64,000 bases of DNA, taken from positions 1-64,000 of the forward strand of contig NZ_QICI01000048.1 of NCBI RefSeq assembly GCF_004119445.1. The letters are read 5' to 3'. The notes under the pieces were generated by a model. That model searched no databases. It saw only the letters and a program-made list of their open reading frames with translations, and was not told where the DNA came from. The position numbers and the translations under genes are program-made. The stretch comes from Chryseobacterium sp. CH21. GTDB lineage: Bacteria; Bacteroidota; Bacteroidia; Flavobacteriales; Weeksellaceae. Positions 47,285-55,543 of this stretch are shown piece by piece (position 1 is the stretch's first letter; each line of letters opens with the position of its first letter).

Positions 47285-48201
47285 AAATTGTACATTACAC
47301 CTTGATTTCCTTACTGACAGTTTCTCTGATAAGCTGTAAAAAAGAAGGAAAAAATAATGAATCAGGGAAAGATTCTCTGACTGCAAAAAAGGACTCTGTA
47401 GTAGTTCCTGAAGTTCATCAGGAATATTATGGAATTTATACCGGTGAATTTGCCGGAATGGAAAAGGTAGTTGATCAGATGGACGGCTCAGAATATGACG
47501 TGAACAACTACAAAAGAATTTCTTTAAAGATCAACAGAATCACCAAAGATAGCGTTTATGGGCAAAGTATCGTGAATGGCAATCAGCGCCCATTCAGAGG
47601 TGTTTTCAATGAAGCAGCAGCCTCTTTTGTACTGGATGAACCCGGCAATGACAAAACAGACGGAAGATTTGAAGTTAAACTGAAAGGTGACAGCTTAACC
47701 GGAAAGTGGAATGCTTTTGATAAAACAAGTGTTAAAGCTCCTTCAAAGACCCTTAAATTGACTAAAAAAGAGTTTGTTTACAACCCGAATTTTATGCTGG
47801 ATAAGGATTCTGATCTGGTAGACTGGTCAAACCCTAAAGAGTTTACTGAAAAATACACAGATGAAGAAACCGGAAAAACAGAAAGCTATAAAACGTCTAA
47901 AAACCGCATCGCTTCTGAAGCCATCTTCAAACTGAATGCTTCCAAACAAAAACTAACGGAAAAAGATCTTAAAAACTTAAGAAAACTGGATCTTGAGATC
48001 ATCAAAAACTCTGTATTTGCAAGACATGGTTATTCTTTCAAAAAAGAAACCTACAGAAATTTCTTTGAACAAACAGACTGGTATATTCCTGTTTCCAGCA
48101 ATGTAGATAATGATCTTTCGCCTATGGAAAAGGAAAATGTAGCTTTACTGAACCGCTTTACCAAATATGCGGAGGATAAATATGACAGTTTTGGGAGATA
48201 G
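47281..48201 (+). CDS. Lipoprotein with C-terminal YARHG domain
   Basis: A 306-residue protein with a lipobox (SLLTVSLISCKK), a beta-rich middle (EYYGIYTGEFAGMEKVVDQM, lipocalin-like pattern) and a YARHG domain near the end (LEIIKNSVFARHGYSFKKET, then FFEQTDWY). YARHG domains are extracellular and of unknown function. It probably overlaps the DUF2306 gene by 4 bp. Confidence 0.82.
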   Translation: MKIVHYTLISLLTVSLISCKKEGKNNESGKDSLTAKKDSVVVPEVHQEYYGIYTGEFAGMEKVVDQMDGSEYDVNNYKRISLKINRITKDSVYGQSIVNGNQRPFRGVFNEAAASFVLDEPGNDKTDGRFEVKLKGDSLTGKWNAFDKTSVKAPSKTLKLTKKEFVYNPNFMLDKDSDLVDWSNPKEFTEKYTDEETGKTESYKTSKNRIASEAIFKLNASKQKLTEKDLKNLRKLDLEIIKNSVFARHGYSFKKETYRNFFEQTDWYIPVSSNVDNDLSPMEKENVALLNRFTKYAEDKYDSFGR

Positions 48202-48225
48202 AGAAAAGGTTTTAGGTAGCAGGAA

Positions 48226-48627
48226 TTAGGGATTAGGGGTTGAGGTTAAGCCATCACTGTTTGTCATCCTTACGATAAGATAGAGAATCAGGCAGCCTAC
48301 AGCATAGCAAAGATTATCTATCCATGAGAAAGAGTTTCCGATCACAATATACATCAGGCTTCCAGGACGGAAGCCTAGTTTTTCTGCAATATTGAAATAC
48401 TGCGCAAACTCTACCATCAATGAAAAAATCAGAATTCCCAGAATCAGTTTCTGATCATTTACTTTTACAAAGCTCTTTACAAACGTGTAAAGAAGCATTA
48501 CCACAATCACATCCCCAAGATAAGCTCTCACGAAGAAAATATCACTTAGTTTGGTGGCAATCAATACTTCTACAAGAAAAATAAATACGGTGAGAAGCAG
48601 ATACTTCAGGCTGAACTGGAATTTCAT
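48226..48627 (-). CDS. DUF2809 membrane protein
   Basis: A 133-residue protein with four helices (about 8-26, 34-52, 62-76, 92-118). The sequence EFAQYFNIAEKLGFRPGSLM and NSFSWIDNLCYAVG is characteristic of DUF2809. The C-terminal TNSDGLTSTPNP runs into a simple AGGGATTAGGGG-type intergenic repeat and may not be original. Function unknown. Confidence 0.78.
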   Translation of the reverse strand: MKFQFSLKYLLLTVFIFLVEVLIATKLSDIFFVRAYLGDVIVVMLLYTFVKSFVKVNDQKLILGILIFSLMVEFAQYFNIAEKLGFRPGSLMYIVIGNSFSWIDNLCYAVGCLILYLIVRMTNSDGLTSTPNP

Positions 48628-48651
48628 TTCAAATTGGGATTAAGGCATAAA

Positions 48652-48678
48652 AAATCGGCGTTCTAAGAACACCGATTT
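48652..48678 (-). terminator. Terminator of the thioredoxin-fold operon
   Basis: AAATCGGCGTTCT (48652-48664) pairs with AGAACACCGATTT (48666-48678) with one mismatch. On the minus strand a T run follows. Confidence 0.75.
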
Positions 48679-48699
48679 CATTTTTATACAGCAAATATA

Positions 48700-49352
48700 T
48701 TATTTCTTTACCTTGATTGTACACCCAATGGCAACTGTTTTTGTCATTTTTACAGACTCACCTTTTATCAGAGCATTTACAGCATCCTGAGCATAATATT
48801 CTGATACATCATTCGGGTTATCATAATTATTGTCAATAGCACCAATGTATTTTACAATATTCTTTCCATTCTCCTTTTCAGTACAAAAACATGCGGCGTT
48901 TTTGTAGCCCCATACTGCGGATAAATTTTCTGTCCTTCATCTACCAGATATGGGAAAGTAAATCCTTTCTGCTTTGCTCTTTCAATCATCTGCTGATATC
49001 CGTCTTCCGGCTGTACATTAGGATCATTAGGGTTAATGGCAATGACCGGATATCCCTGAGACTTGTACTTTTTATCCAGTTCAATGATTCTGTCTTCGTA
49101 TTTCTTTGCGTAAGGACAATGGTTGCAGGTAAATACCACAATGAACCCTTTAGCACTTTTAAAATCACTTAGGGAAACCATTTTCCCATCAATATTTTTA
49201 AGCTTAAAGTCAGCAGCTTCATCCCCTACTTCATAGCCTTTTACAGCAATATTTTCTTTCTGGCTTTTATTCTTATCGTGATCTGTCGTTGTAAAGCTCA
49301 GGAGTCCCAGCCCAACGATGAATGCTGTCATTAAAATTTTCAGGTTTTTCAT
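48700..49352 (-). pseudogene. Thioredoxin-family (AhpC/TSA-like redoxin) exported protein, frameshifted in this assembly
   Basis: Signal peptide (LMTAFIVGLGLLSFTTT), then a redoxin fold with the active-site motif CNHCPYAKKY and the cis-Pro region TKTPHVFVL. The frame stops soon after at 48852. One more A in the minus-strand A4 run (plus 48875-48878) gives VLKKENGKNIVKYIGAIDNN and continues to GCTIKVKK with stop at 48700, about 217 residues. The extended tail is normal for this group (thioredoxin family with CxxC and GAIDDN segment). Start MKNLKILM at 49352. It is 10 bp after the TlpA-like gene. Probably intact in the organism. Confidence 0.75.
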
Positions 49353-49362
49353 AATCGATTGT

Positions 49363-49851
49363 TTATTGAAGGTTTTCTTTAATTGTTTTTTCAAGGTCTT
49401 CTTTACTCATTTCACCGTCATTAAAATGAATTTTCACTCCGTTTTTATAGAACAGCGTTACGGGAATATTTCCGTCCCATTCTTTTTCAAGCCTTGGGAT
49501 CCACGTGTTCATTCTTTTAATATCATCCAGCAAAAGTACCTCAGCGGTAAGATTTTTATTTTTGATGAATTTCAAAACTCTTTCTTTATCAGCCAGCCTG
49601 TCCAATGACACTAAAATCATTTTATACTTCTGATGATCTGAATACTTAGCATTCACTTCCATAAAGTGTGGAAGCTCTTTTACACATGGAGCACAGGTTG
49701 TCGACCAGAAGTTGACTACAAGCAGTTTATCTTTTTCCTGCTGAATACGCTTTTCCAGGTCTTCATATTTTACTACACAAACATCTGTCTGTTGAGCTTT
49801 AAAAACCGTACAAAACATAAATGCTGTAAGGATGATTATTAAATTCTTCAT
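49363..49851 (-). CDS. TlpA-like thiol-disulfide protein
   Basis: A 162-residue exported protein with signal peptide (IIILTAFMFCTVFKAQQ) and thioredoxin fold: active site WSTTCAPCVKELPHF (CxxC) and the cis-Pro loop NIPVTLFYKNG. Start MKNLIII at 49851. It is likely a periplasmic thiol reductase or oxidase, cotranscribed with the redoxin 10 bp downstream. Confidence 0.85.
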   Translation of the reverse strand: MKNLIIILTAFMFCTVFKAQQTDVCVVKYEDLEKRIQQEKDKLLVVNFWSTTCAPCVKELPHFMEVNAKYSDHQKYKMILVSLDRLADKERVLKFIKNKNLTAEVLLLDDIKRMNTWIPRLEKEWDGNIPVTLFYKNGVKIHFNDGEMSKEDLEKTIKENLQ

Positions 49852-49947
49852 ATTCAAAATTAATGAATGCATTCTTTCTCAATGAAAATCAAGTTGTTAA
49901 AATTTGTTAAGAATTCTATTTATTATACAAAATTCTTTCACCAACCG

Positions 49948-49977
49948 TTGAATTAATGAAAATAAAATGTAAATTAG
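49948..49977 (+). promoter_or_regulatory. Promoter of peptide unit 1
   Basis: TTG (49948-49950), 19 nt, TAAATTAG (49970-49977), 25 bp before the ATG of peptide 1. The same arrangement and spacing recur before peptide 3, with the same TGTAAATTAGCT block, which supports a real -33/-7 promoter. Confidence 0.6.
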
Positions 49978-50001
49978 CTCAGAATCAAAACTAAAAATAC
50001 C

Positions 50002-50157
50002 ATGAAAAAATCAAACATTCAAAAGAAAAAACTAACGAAAACAGAATTGAAAGAAATTAAAGGCAACGGAAGATTATGCTTTGATGGGTTCTGCCGTACA
50101 GGAGAATTTGAAGAATGGCAGCTTGGCGCCGGTGACAAAAACGGATTCTGCTGTTAA
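50002..50157 (+). CDS. Bacteriocin-like leader peptide 1 of 4
   Basis: A 51-residue peptide. The leader MKKSNIQKKKLTKTELKEIK ends G-N-G; the core has the pattern C-x4-C (CFDGFC) and ends NGFCC. Leader and terminal CC are shared with the three following peptides. It lacks a true GG (GNG instead). Relatives are annotated in Chryseobacterium as bacteriocin-like proteins with no known activity. A 33-bp gap separates it from peptide 2, with which it shares a promoter and terminator. Confidence 0.75.
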   Translation: MKKSNIQKKKLTKTELKEIKGNGRLCFDGFCRTGEFEEWQLGAGDKNGFCC

Positions 50158-50190
50158 TCAAACTAAAACAATAACCAAACTAAATTTATC

Positions 50191-50349
50191 ATGAAAAAAT
50201 CAAACGTTCAAAAAAGAAAATTGACAAAAAGCGAATTGAAAGAAATTAACGGAGGTAACGGACCAGTTGTATGCCCGGAAGGACTTTGCGACAGAGGTGA
50301 CGGTGAATATGTAATCGGACCAGTAGGAAGAAACGGATACTGCTGTTAG
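50191..50349 (+). CDS. Bacteriocin-like leader peptide 2 of 4
   Basis: A 52-residue peptide with leader MKKSNVQKRKLTKSELKEIN then GG, core CPEGLC (C-x4-C), and a C-terminus GPVGRNGYCC. It is nearly identical in leader to peptide 1 and closest in core to peptide 4. Followed by a terminator at 50455. Confidence 0.78.
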   Translation: MKKSNVQKRKLTKSELKEINGGNGPVVCPEGLCDRGDGEYVIGPVGRNGYCC

Positions 50350-50454
50350 TAGCAAAAAATGCTAAAAAAGGAAAATCTATAAAACTCTTATACAAAACCA
50401 ATTTTAATATTTGTTTTATTTCAATATTAAATAAAAGCTTTGTTAGATAATAAG

Positions 50455-50481
50455 GATTGAGGGAACCCCTCAATCTTTTTT
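50455..50481 (+). terminator. Terminator of peptide unit 1
   Basis: GATTGAGGG (50455-50463) pairs with CCCTCAATC (50467-50475), followed by TTTTTT. Confidence 0.8.
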
Positions 50482-50533
50482 ATGAAGTAGAATTTCAACG
50501 CAAAAAAAAGTTAACAATTTGACTCACAATATT

Positions 50534-50563
50534 TTGAACCTATTAAAATAACTTGTAAATTAG
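50534..50563 (+). promoter_or_regulatory. Promoter of peptide unit 2
   Basis: TTG (50534-50536), 19 nt, TAAATTAG (50556-50563), 23 bp before the ATG of peptide 3. Same layout as the unit 1 promoter. Confidence 0.6.
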
Positions 50564-50585
50564 CTTTTACCAAATTAAAATTATT

Positions 50586-50753
50586 ATGAAAAATTTAAAA
50601 AATCAGAAAAGAAAATTGAACAAAACGGAGCTGAAAGAAATCAGCGGTGGAGCAAACAGACCTGTATGCCCAAGAGTGATAAGCTGTACAGATCCTCATA
50701 CCGGAGAAGAACAGTATGGAGTTCCGGGAATGCAGGATGGATTCTGCTGCTAA
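50586..50753 (+). CDS. Bacteriocin-like leader peptide 3 of 4
   Basis: A 55-residue peptide with leader MKNLKNQKRKLNKTELKEIS then GG, core cysteines spaced C-x5-C (CPRVISC), and C-terminus MQDGFCC. It is the most diverged core of the four but keeps the terminal G-F-C-C. It begins the second transcription unit. Confidence 0.78.
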   Translation: MKNLKNQKRKLNKTELKEISGGANRPVCPRVISCTDPHTGEEQYGVPGMQDGFCC

Positions 50754-50781
50754 CTGAGCTATAAACTCCAAACAACAGAAC

Positions 50782-50937
50782 ATGAAGAATTCAGACATCC
50801 AGAAAAGAAAACTCACCAAAAATAAGCTAAAAGAAATTAATGGTGGGGTGACTTGTGCAGAGGGTTTATGCAAACTGAGAGGAGTAAGCCATTTCCTCAT
50901 CATAGGCCCAAGAGGTAAGGACGGCTATTGCTGCTAA
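50782..50937 (+). CDS. Bacteriocin-like leader peptide 4 of 4
   Basis: A 51-residue peptide with leader MKNSDIQKRKLTKNKLKEIN then GG, core CAEGLC (C-x4-C), and C-terminus GPRGKDGYCC. Starts 28 bp after peptide 3. The following hairpin at 50955 ends the unit. No protease-ABC exporter, radical SAM, MNIO or lanthipeptide enzyme is adjacent. Confidence 0.78.
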   Translation: MKNSDIQKRKLTKNKLKEINGGVTCAEGLCKLRGVSHFLIIGPRGKDGYCC

Positions 50938-50954
50938 TCCTACTTTATGATAAC

Positions 50955-50990
50955 AAAAAAATGATTGGATTACCCTCCAATCATTTTTTT
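50955..50990. terminator. Bidirectional terminator between the peptide cluster and mutS
   Basis: AAAAAAATGATTGG (50955-50968) pairs with CCAATCATTTTTTT (50977-50990). It overlaps the mutS stop codon. Confidence 0.85.
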
Positions 50991-53560
50991 ATCGAATTCA
51001 GCTTCATTAAAGCTTCAATGGGTGTCAACGTATTGATATCTATTTTGGTCAGTTCTTCACGGATATTCTCCAAAACAGGATCATCCAGCTGGAAGAAAGA
51101 AAGCTGCATATTCTCTTCCGTCACTCTCTTAATCGTTTCTGATGAGTTGCTTCCCTGAGTTCTGCTGGCTTCGAGGGTTTTAAGGATTTCATTTGCCCTG
51201 TTTACTACTTTGGCAGGCATTCCGGCAAGCTTGGCAACATGGATACCAAAACTATGCTCACTTCCTCCCGGAATCAGTTTTCTCAGGAAAATGATGTTTC
51301 CTTTGTTTTCCTGAATAGAAACATGGAAGTTTTTTACCCTTTCAAAATTGACTGTCATTTCATTCAACTCATGATAATGCGTTGCAAATAAAGTCTTTGC
51401 CTGTGTAGGGTGCTGATGAAGATATTCTGCAATAGCCCATGCAATAGAAACCCCATCATAAGTGGAAGTTCCACGACCGATTTCATCTAGCAGGATCAGA
51501 CTTCGTTCTGAAATGTTGTTCAAAATATTGGCAGCCTCATTCATCTCTACCATGAAAGTAGATTCTCCTGCAGAGATATTGTCTGTAGCTCCTACCCTTG
51601 TAAAGATTTTATCCAGCAATCCTATTTCAGCATGTTTGGCAGGTACAAAACTTCCAATCTGAGCCAAAAGACATACAATAGCTGTCTGACGCAGGATTGC
51701 AGATTTACCGGCCATGTTCGGACCCGTTACCATGATAATCTGCTGAGAATCTTTATCCAGAAAGATATCATTCGGGATGTATTTTTCTCCAAGCGGAAGC
51801 GCATTTTCAATAATCGGGTGTCTGGCTTCTTTTAAATCAATAGCATAGCCGTCATTCAAGACAGGCTTTGTATAACTCTCAGAAACAGCCAGTTCAGATA
51901 ATCCGGAAGCCACATCAAGCTGGGCAATAATATTGGAATTCCCTTGAATCTGATCAACATAAACCATTGTTTCTCCACATACATTTCTGTACAGTGAAGT
52001 TTCCAGAACACCTATTTTTTCTTCGGCACCAAGGATCTGGTTTTCGTATTCCTTCAGTTCTTCGGTAATATATCTTTCAGCATTCACTAAGGTCTGCTTT
52101 CTTACCCAATCATCCGGAACTTTATCTTTATGCGTATTTCGAACTTCAATATAATATCCAAAAACGTTGTTAAAATCAATTTTAAGGCTTGTAATTCCTG
52201 TTCTTTCGATCTCTCTTTGGCACATTTCATCCAGGAAACCGCGTCCTTTGCTCTGAAGATTTCTCAATCTGTCAAGCTCTTCAGAAACGCCTTCTTTAAT
52301 CACATTTCCTTTGGCTATATTTACCGGAAGTTCTTCATTAAGATGATTTTGCAGAAATTTAATCAGTTCTTCCAGATCAAATAAAGGCTCTAACCACGCC
52401 AGCACATCTGCATGAGGATGCAATAACGCTTTGATTGTATGAATATTAATTAAACTTTGGCGCAGATATCCCAGTTCTTTCGGTGAAATTTTCTCTGCAG
52501 CCAATTTTCCCATTAACCGGTCAAGATCAGAAATGGATTTCAGAAGCTGGCAAATCTCGTATTTAAGGGCATCATTTTCGTTTAAGAAATCAATGAGAGA
52601 AAGTCTTCTCATGATTTCATCCACTGATTTTAAAGGCAAAATAATTCTTCTTCTCAAAAGCCTTCCTCCCATGGGAGTAGACGTTTTATCAATAATATCC
52701 AACAGTGATTTCCCTTGTGGATTGCTTGGATAAACGATTTCCAGATTTCTAAGGGTAAAATTATCCATCATCAGATAATCTTCCTGTGGAATGATCTGCA
52801 GTTTGGTGATATGAGCAAGCAGATTGTGATGAGTATCTTCTACCAGATAAGCAAAAATAGCACCTGCTGCTGTAATGGCTAACGGTAAATTTTCTATTCC
52901 AAATCCTTTTAACGAATTGGTTTTAAAATGATTCGTTAATTTTTCGTAGGCAAAATTATACTGGAAAGCCCAGTCTTCAAGTTTAAAGGCATTTTTATTT
53001 TTGATCTGCTCCGGAATCTGTACACTTCTCTGAAAAATAATTTCACTAGGGTCAAAAGTATTGACGATGTGCAAAAGTTTTTCCAGATTTCCTTCGCTTA
53101 CCAGAAACTCACCTGTAGAGATATCTACCAGAGCGATTCCGTATTTCTCTTTTTCTTTGTGTAATGAAAGAAGGAAGTTATTCTTTTTGGAGTTTAAAAC
53201 CTGATCATTGAAGGTAACACCCGGAGTAACCAACTCAGTAACACCACGTTTTACAATCCCTTTCACCATTTTAGGATCTTCCAGCTGATCACAGATGGCC
53301 ACCCTCATTCCCGCTCTTACCAATTTTGGAAGATAAGAATCTACAGAATGATGTGGAAACCCAGCAAGTTCTATATGCCCCTCACCATTGGCTCTTTTGG
53401 TAAGCACAATACCCAGAATCTGAGAAGTTCTGACAGCATCCTGCCCAAAAGTTTCATAAAAATCCCCAACCCTGAATAATAATAGCGCATCAGGGTATTT
53501 CGCCTTGATGGTATTGTACTGCGTCATTAACGGGGTTTCTTTCTTTGCTGCTTTTGCCAT
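50981..53560 (-). CDS. mutS: DNA mismatch repair protein MutS
   Basis: An 859-residue MutS. The mismatch-reading motif is in LFRVGDFYETFGQDAVR (F-x-E), followed by connector, lever, clamp and ATPase domains with Walker A GPNMAGKSAILRQ and the STFMVEMNEAA and DEIGRGTSTYDG motifs. The helix-turn-helix dimer region is SFGIHVAKLAGMPAKVVNRA. Length is normal. It recognises base mismatches and recruits MutL. Start MAKAAKKETPLMTQY at 53560 is well supported. Confidence 0.97.
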   Translation of the reverse strand: MAKAAKKETPLMTQYNTIKAKYPDALLLFRVGDFYETFGQDAVRTSQILGIVLTKRANGEGHIELAGFPHHSVDSYLPKLVRAGMRVAICDQLEDPKMVKGIVKRGVTELVTPGVTFNDQVLNSKKNNFLLSLHKEKEKYGIALVDISTGEFLVSEGNLEKLLHIVNTFDPSEIIFQRSVQIPEQIKNKNAFKLEDWAFQYNFAYEKLTNHFKTNSLKGFGIENLPLAITAAGAIFAYLVEDTHHNLLAHITKLQIIPQEDYLMMDNFTLRNLEIVYPSNPQGKSLLDIIDKTSTPMGGRLLRRRIILPLKSVDEIMRRLSLIDFLNENDALKYEICQLLKSISDLDRLMGKLAAEKISPKELGYLRQSLINIHTIKALLHPHADVLAWLEPLFDLEELIKFLQNHLNEELPVNIAKGNVIKEGVSEELDRLRNLQSKGRGFLDEMCQREIERTGITSLKIDFNNVFGYYIEVRNTHKDKVPDDWVRKQTLVNAERYITEELKEYENQILGAEEKIGVLETSLYRNVCGETMVYVDQIQGNSNIIAQLDVASGLSELAVSESYTKPVLNDGYAIDLKEARHPIIENALPLGEKYIPNDIFLDKDSQQIIMVTGPNMAGKSAILRQTAIVCLLAQIGSFVPAKHAEIGLLDKIFTRVGATDNISAGESTFMVEMNEAANILNNISERSLILLDEIGRGTSTYDGVSIAWAIAEYLHQHPTQAKTLFATHYHELNEMTVNFERVKNFHVSIQENKGNIIFLRKLIPGGSEHSFGIHVAKLAGMPAKVVNRANEILKTLEASRTQGSNSSETIKRVTEENMQLSFFQLDDPVLENIREELTKIDINTLTPIEALMKLNSIKK

Positions 53561-53686
53561 AGTAAAAAATGAGCCCCAAATTTAGAAAAATAAATTCAGG
53601 GTAAGAGAATTGTTTGCGGGTTAATCTTCTATACTTTTCTTTATCAGGAATTAATCGTATTTTTCAGCCATCAAATCACATTATTC

Positions 53687-54216
53687 ATGGAATTTCCTGT
53701 TTTAGAGACTGAAAGGCTTATTTTGCGTAAGCTTACTTTTAATGATACCCAAGACCTTTTCGAGTACTTTTCTTTGGATCAAGTGATGGAATATTATGAT
53801 CTGGATACCTTTAAAACAGAAGAAGACTCCCATCGTATTATCCAGCATTTTAACAATGAATTTGAAAAAGGCAAAGGTTTCAGATGGGCTCTGGAATTGA
53901 AATCCAGTGGAAAAGTTATCGGTACCTGTGGTTACCACAATTGGTATAGGGAACATTTCAGAGCAGAAGTAGGCTATGAGCTCAATCATAAATTCTGGCA
54001 GCAGTCTTATATGAAAGAAGCTATTCTTCCTATTTTAACGTATGGGTTTGAAACTATGCGACTTCACCGTGTGGATGCTTTTATAGATCCTTCCAATATT
54101 TCTTCCGAAAGATTGTTAACTTCTTTAAATTTCAGCAAAGAAGGAACGTTGAAAGATTATTTTTTGAAAAAGGAAAATTCGTAGACGCAACGATCTTCGG
54201 TCTTATCAATAAATAA
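53687..54216 (+). CDS. GNAT N-acetyltransferase (RimJ/RimL-like), end frameshifted
   Basis: A GNAT protein beginning FPVLETERLILRKLTFNDTQ, with the acetyl-CoA loop region GYELNHKFWQQSYMKEAI and IDPSNISSERLLTSLNFSKE. As sequenced it stops at 54184 with KKENS. One more A in the A5 run 54167-54171 gives LKKGKFVDATIFGLINK and a stop at 54214-54216, which matches the usual GNAT ending (G-K-x-x-D-x-x-x-F-x-L). Likely acetylates a protein N-terminus or small amine. About 175 residues. Confidence 0.8.
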
Positions 54217-54230
54217 ATTGATTTAAATCT

Positions 54231-54386
54231 AACGCTAAGAAGCAAAGAAAATTGATATTGATTCTTCTTATTTTCGTTCGCAAAGGCATTTCATTTAGCA
54301 ATTGAAGTGCTTTCCTCGCTGAGTGAAACGCCTTTGCGAACCTTTATCAGCTGAAGCCCTGAGTCTTGCGTTCAATGCGTTAAAAT
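54231..54386. repeat. Intergenic hairpin repeat, copy 1
   Basis: A non-coding block that starts AACGCTAAGA and ends GCGTTAAAAT. It contains an internal inverted repeat (CGTTCGCAAAGGC at 54275-54287 and GCCTTTGCGAAC at 54330-54341). A diverged copy lies at 62614-62787 with matching start, end and arms. The form suggests a MITE- or REP-like element. Confidence 0.65.
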
Positions 54387-54402
54387 TATCAAAGTATAAT
54401 AT

Positions 54403-55278
54403 TTATTTTTCTGAAAGGTGTTTTTTCAAAGCCTCGGAGCTTTTCTTATAAGCCCATTTCTGCTTGTAATCCACCCATTTCGCTTTGAAAAGCTTACGCA
54501 TCAGTTTATCAGTGTACCTCATAATGAAGACATGATACATCATATTAGCAAAAACATTCGGTTTATTGGGAAGAGCTCTTAATGAAAGAGAAAAACCTGG
54601 TTCCAGATATCTGTTGAAGTGCCAGAAAGCCCCGGGAATAAAGAGCGCATCACCATGTTCCATGAAAATCTCATATCCCTTTGCATATTTCAGCGCCGGA
54701 AACTTCTCGTAATCCGGATTTTCATAGTCGACCTCATAAACGGTATGAACAGATAAAGGGACTTTATATAAAAACGGAGACTGTTTTTGGTCAAACAAAA
54801 GAATTCTTTTCTTTCCTTCAAAATGGATATGCATAAAATCACCCAAATCCACATCATAATGCATCAAAACATGGGCTTCACTTCCTCCGAAGAATAAAGT
54901 AGGCAGTCTTTTAAAGAATTTTATTCCAAGATCCGGATAAGTAAAATTTTTCAGCAGCTCAGGAAGCCTGTCTGTAATGATATAAAAAAAGATTCGAAGA
55001 TCGGAAGGATTGCTTTTAATGATATCAATATACTCCTTCATTTTCATTCGGGTTACCGGAGCATCAGAGCTTTTCTTAGCATCTGCCGGTTTGTTGTCGT
55101 ATAGGGGAACTTCCTGATCCCCTGCTTTTTCACGGATATAAGCAAGGTTCCATTTATCAAAAGCATCCCATCGGCTGGCAAAATTCTTAATTAAAAGAGG
55201 TTTTTGCTTTTTAAAATAATTTTTCTGAAAATCTTCTTTACTGATATCATTTACAATATCTACGTTTTCGAGGATCAT
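54403..55278 (-). CDS. Cupin-like (JmjC-type) domain protein
   Basis: A 291-residue cytosolic protein of the cupin_8/JmjC fold: EDFQKNYFKKQKPLLIKNFA at the N-terminus, metal-binding pattern H-x-D in LMHYDVDLGDFMHIHFEGKK, and later histidine in FMEHGDALFIPGAFWHFNRY. Such proteins are often 2-oxoglutarate/Fe(II) hydroxylases of protein side chains. The substrate is unknown. Confidence 0.83.
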   Translation of the reverse strand: MILENVDIVNDISKEDFQKNYFKKQKPLLIKNFASRWDAFDKWNLAYIREKAGDQEVPLYDNKPADAKKSSDAPVTRMKMKEYIDIIKSNPSDLRIFFYIITDRLPELLKNFTYPDLGIKFFKRLPTLFFGGSEAHVLMHYDVDLGDFMHIHFEGKKRILLFDQKQSPFLYKVPLSVHTVYEVDYENPDYEKFPALKYAKGYEIFMEHGDALFIPGAFWHFNRYLEPGFSLSLRALPNKPNVFANMMYHVFIMRYTDKLMRKLFKAKWVDYKQKWAYKKSSEALKKHLSEK

Positions 55279-55543
55279 GTACTTTGTATTTAATGCGAAA
55301 TAAAAATAGTGTTTTTTTGAAACTTGAGAAAATTAAGATTAAAATGGCCGGAAGCTGGAAGAGGGATGCTGGAAGTTAAGATTTGTCTTGCAAACGTCTA
55401 TACATCATTCTATAAAAAGATTTTTATGGAAAACTTAGAGCTCTTCTTCAGCTTCAATAACTTCCCGCTCCCAGCTTCAGACTTCCTTACTTTATTAGCA
55501 GAGCTCAAATGAAAAAATTATATTTGTAATAATAAGTGAGTTT
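55279..55543. repeat. Non-coding region with GGAAG-rich imperfect inverted repeat
   Basis: Left arm around 55348-55378 (GGAAGCTGGAAGAGGGATGC) and right arm around 55456-55487 (CTTCCCGCTCCCAGCTTC) are imperfect complements about 80 bp apart. GCTGGAAGAGGGAT (55354-55367) recurs inverted at 9256-9269. No gene seen. Confidence 0.45.

Noticed and set aside
47281..47339. A 59-bp overlap of the DUF2306 and YARHG genes as a real nested arrangement
   Set aside because: Restoring one A in the preceding A6 run gives the usual ATGA overlap and a sensible C-terminus.
50002..50937. CRISPR-like repeats in the peptide cluster
   Set aside because: The repeated segments are the coding leaders of the peptides, with irregular spacing and reading frames through the 'spacers'.
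55324..55512. 62-residue ORF beginning MRKLRLKWPEAGRG
   Set aside because: It is made from the GGAAG-type repeat arms and shows no coding character.
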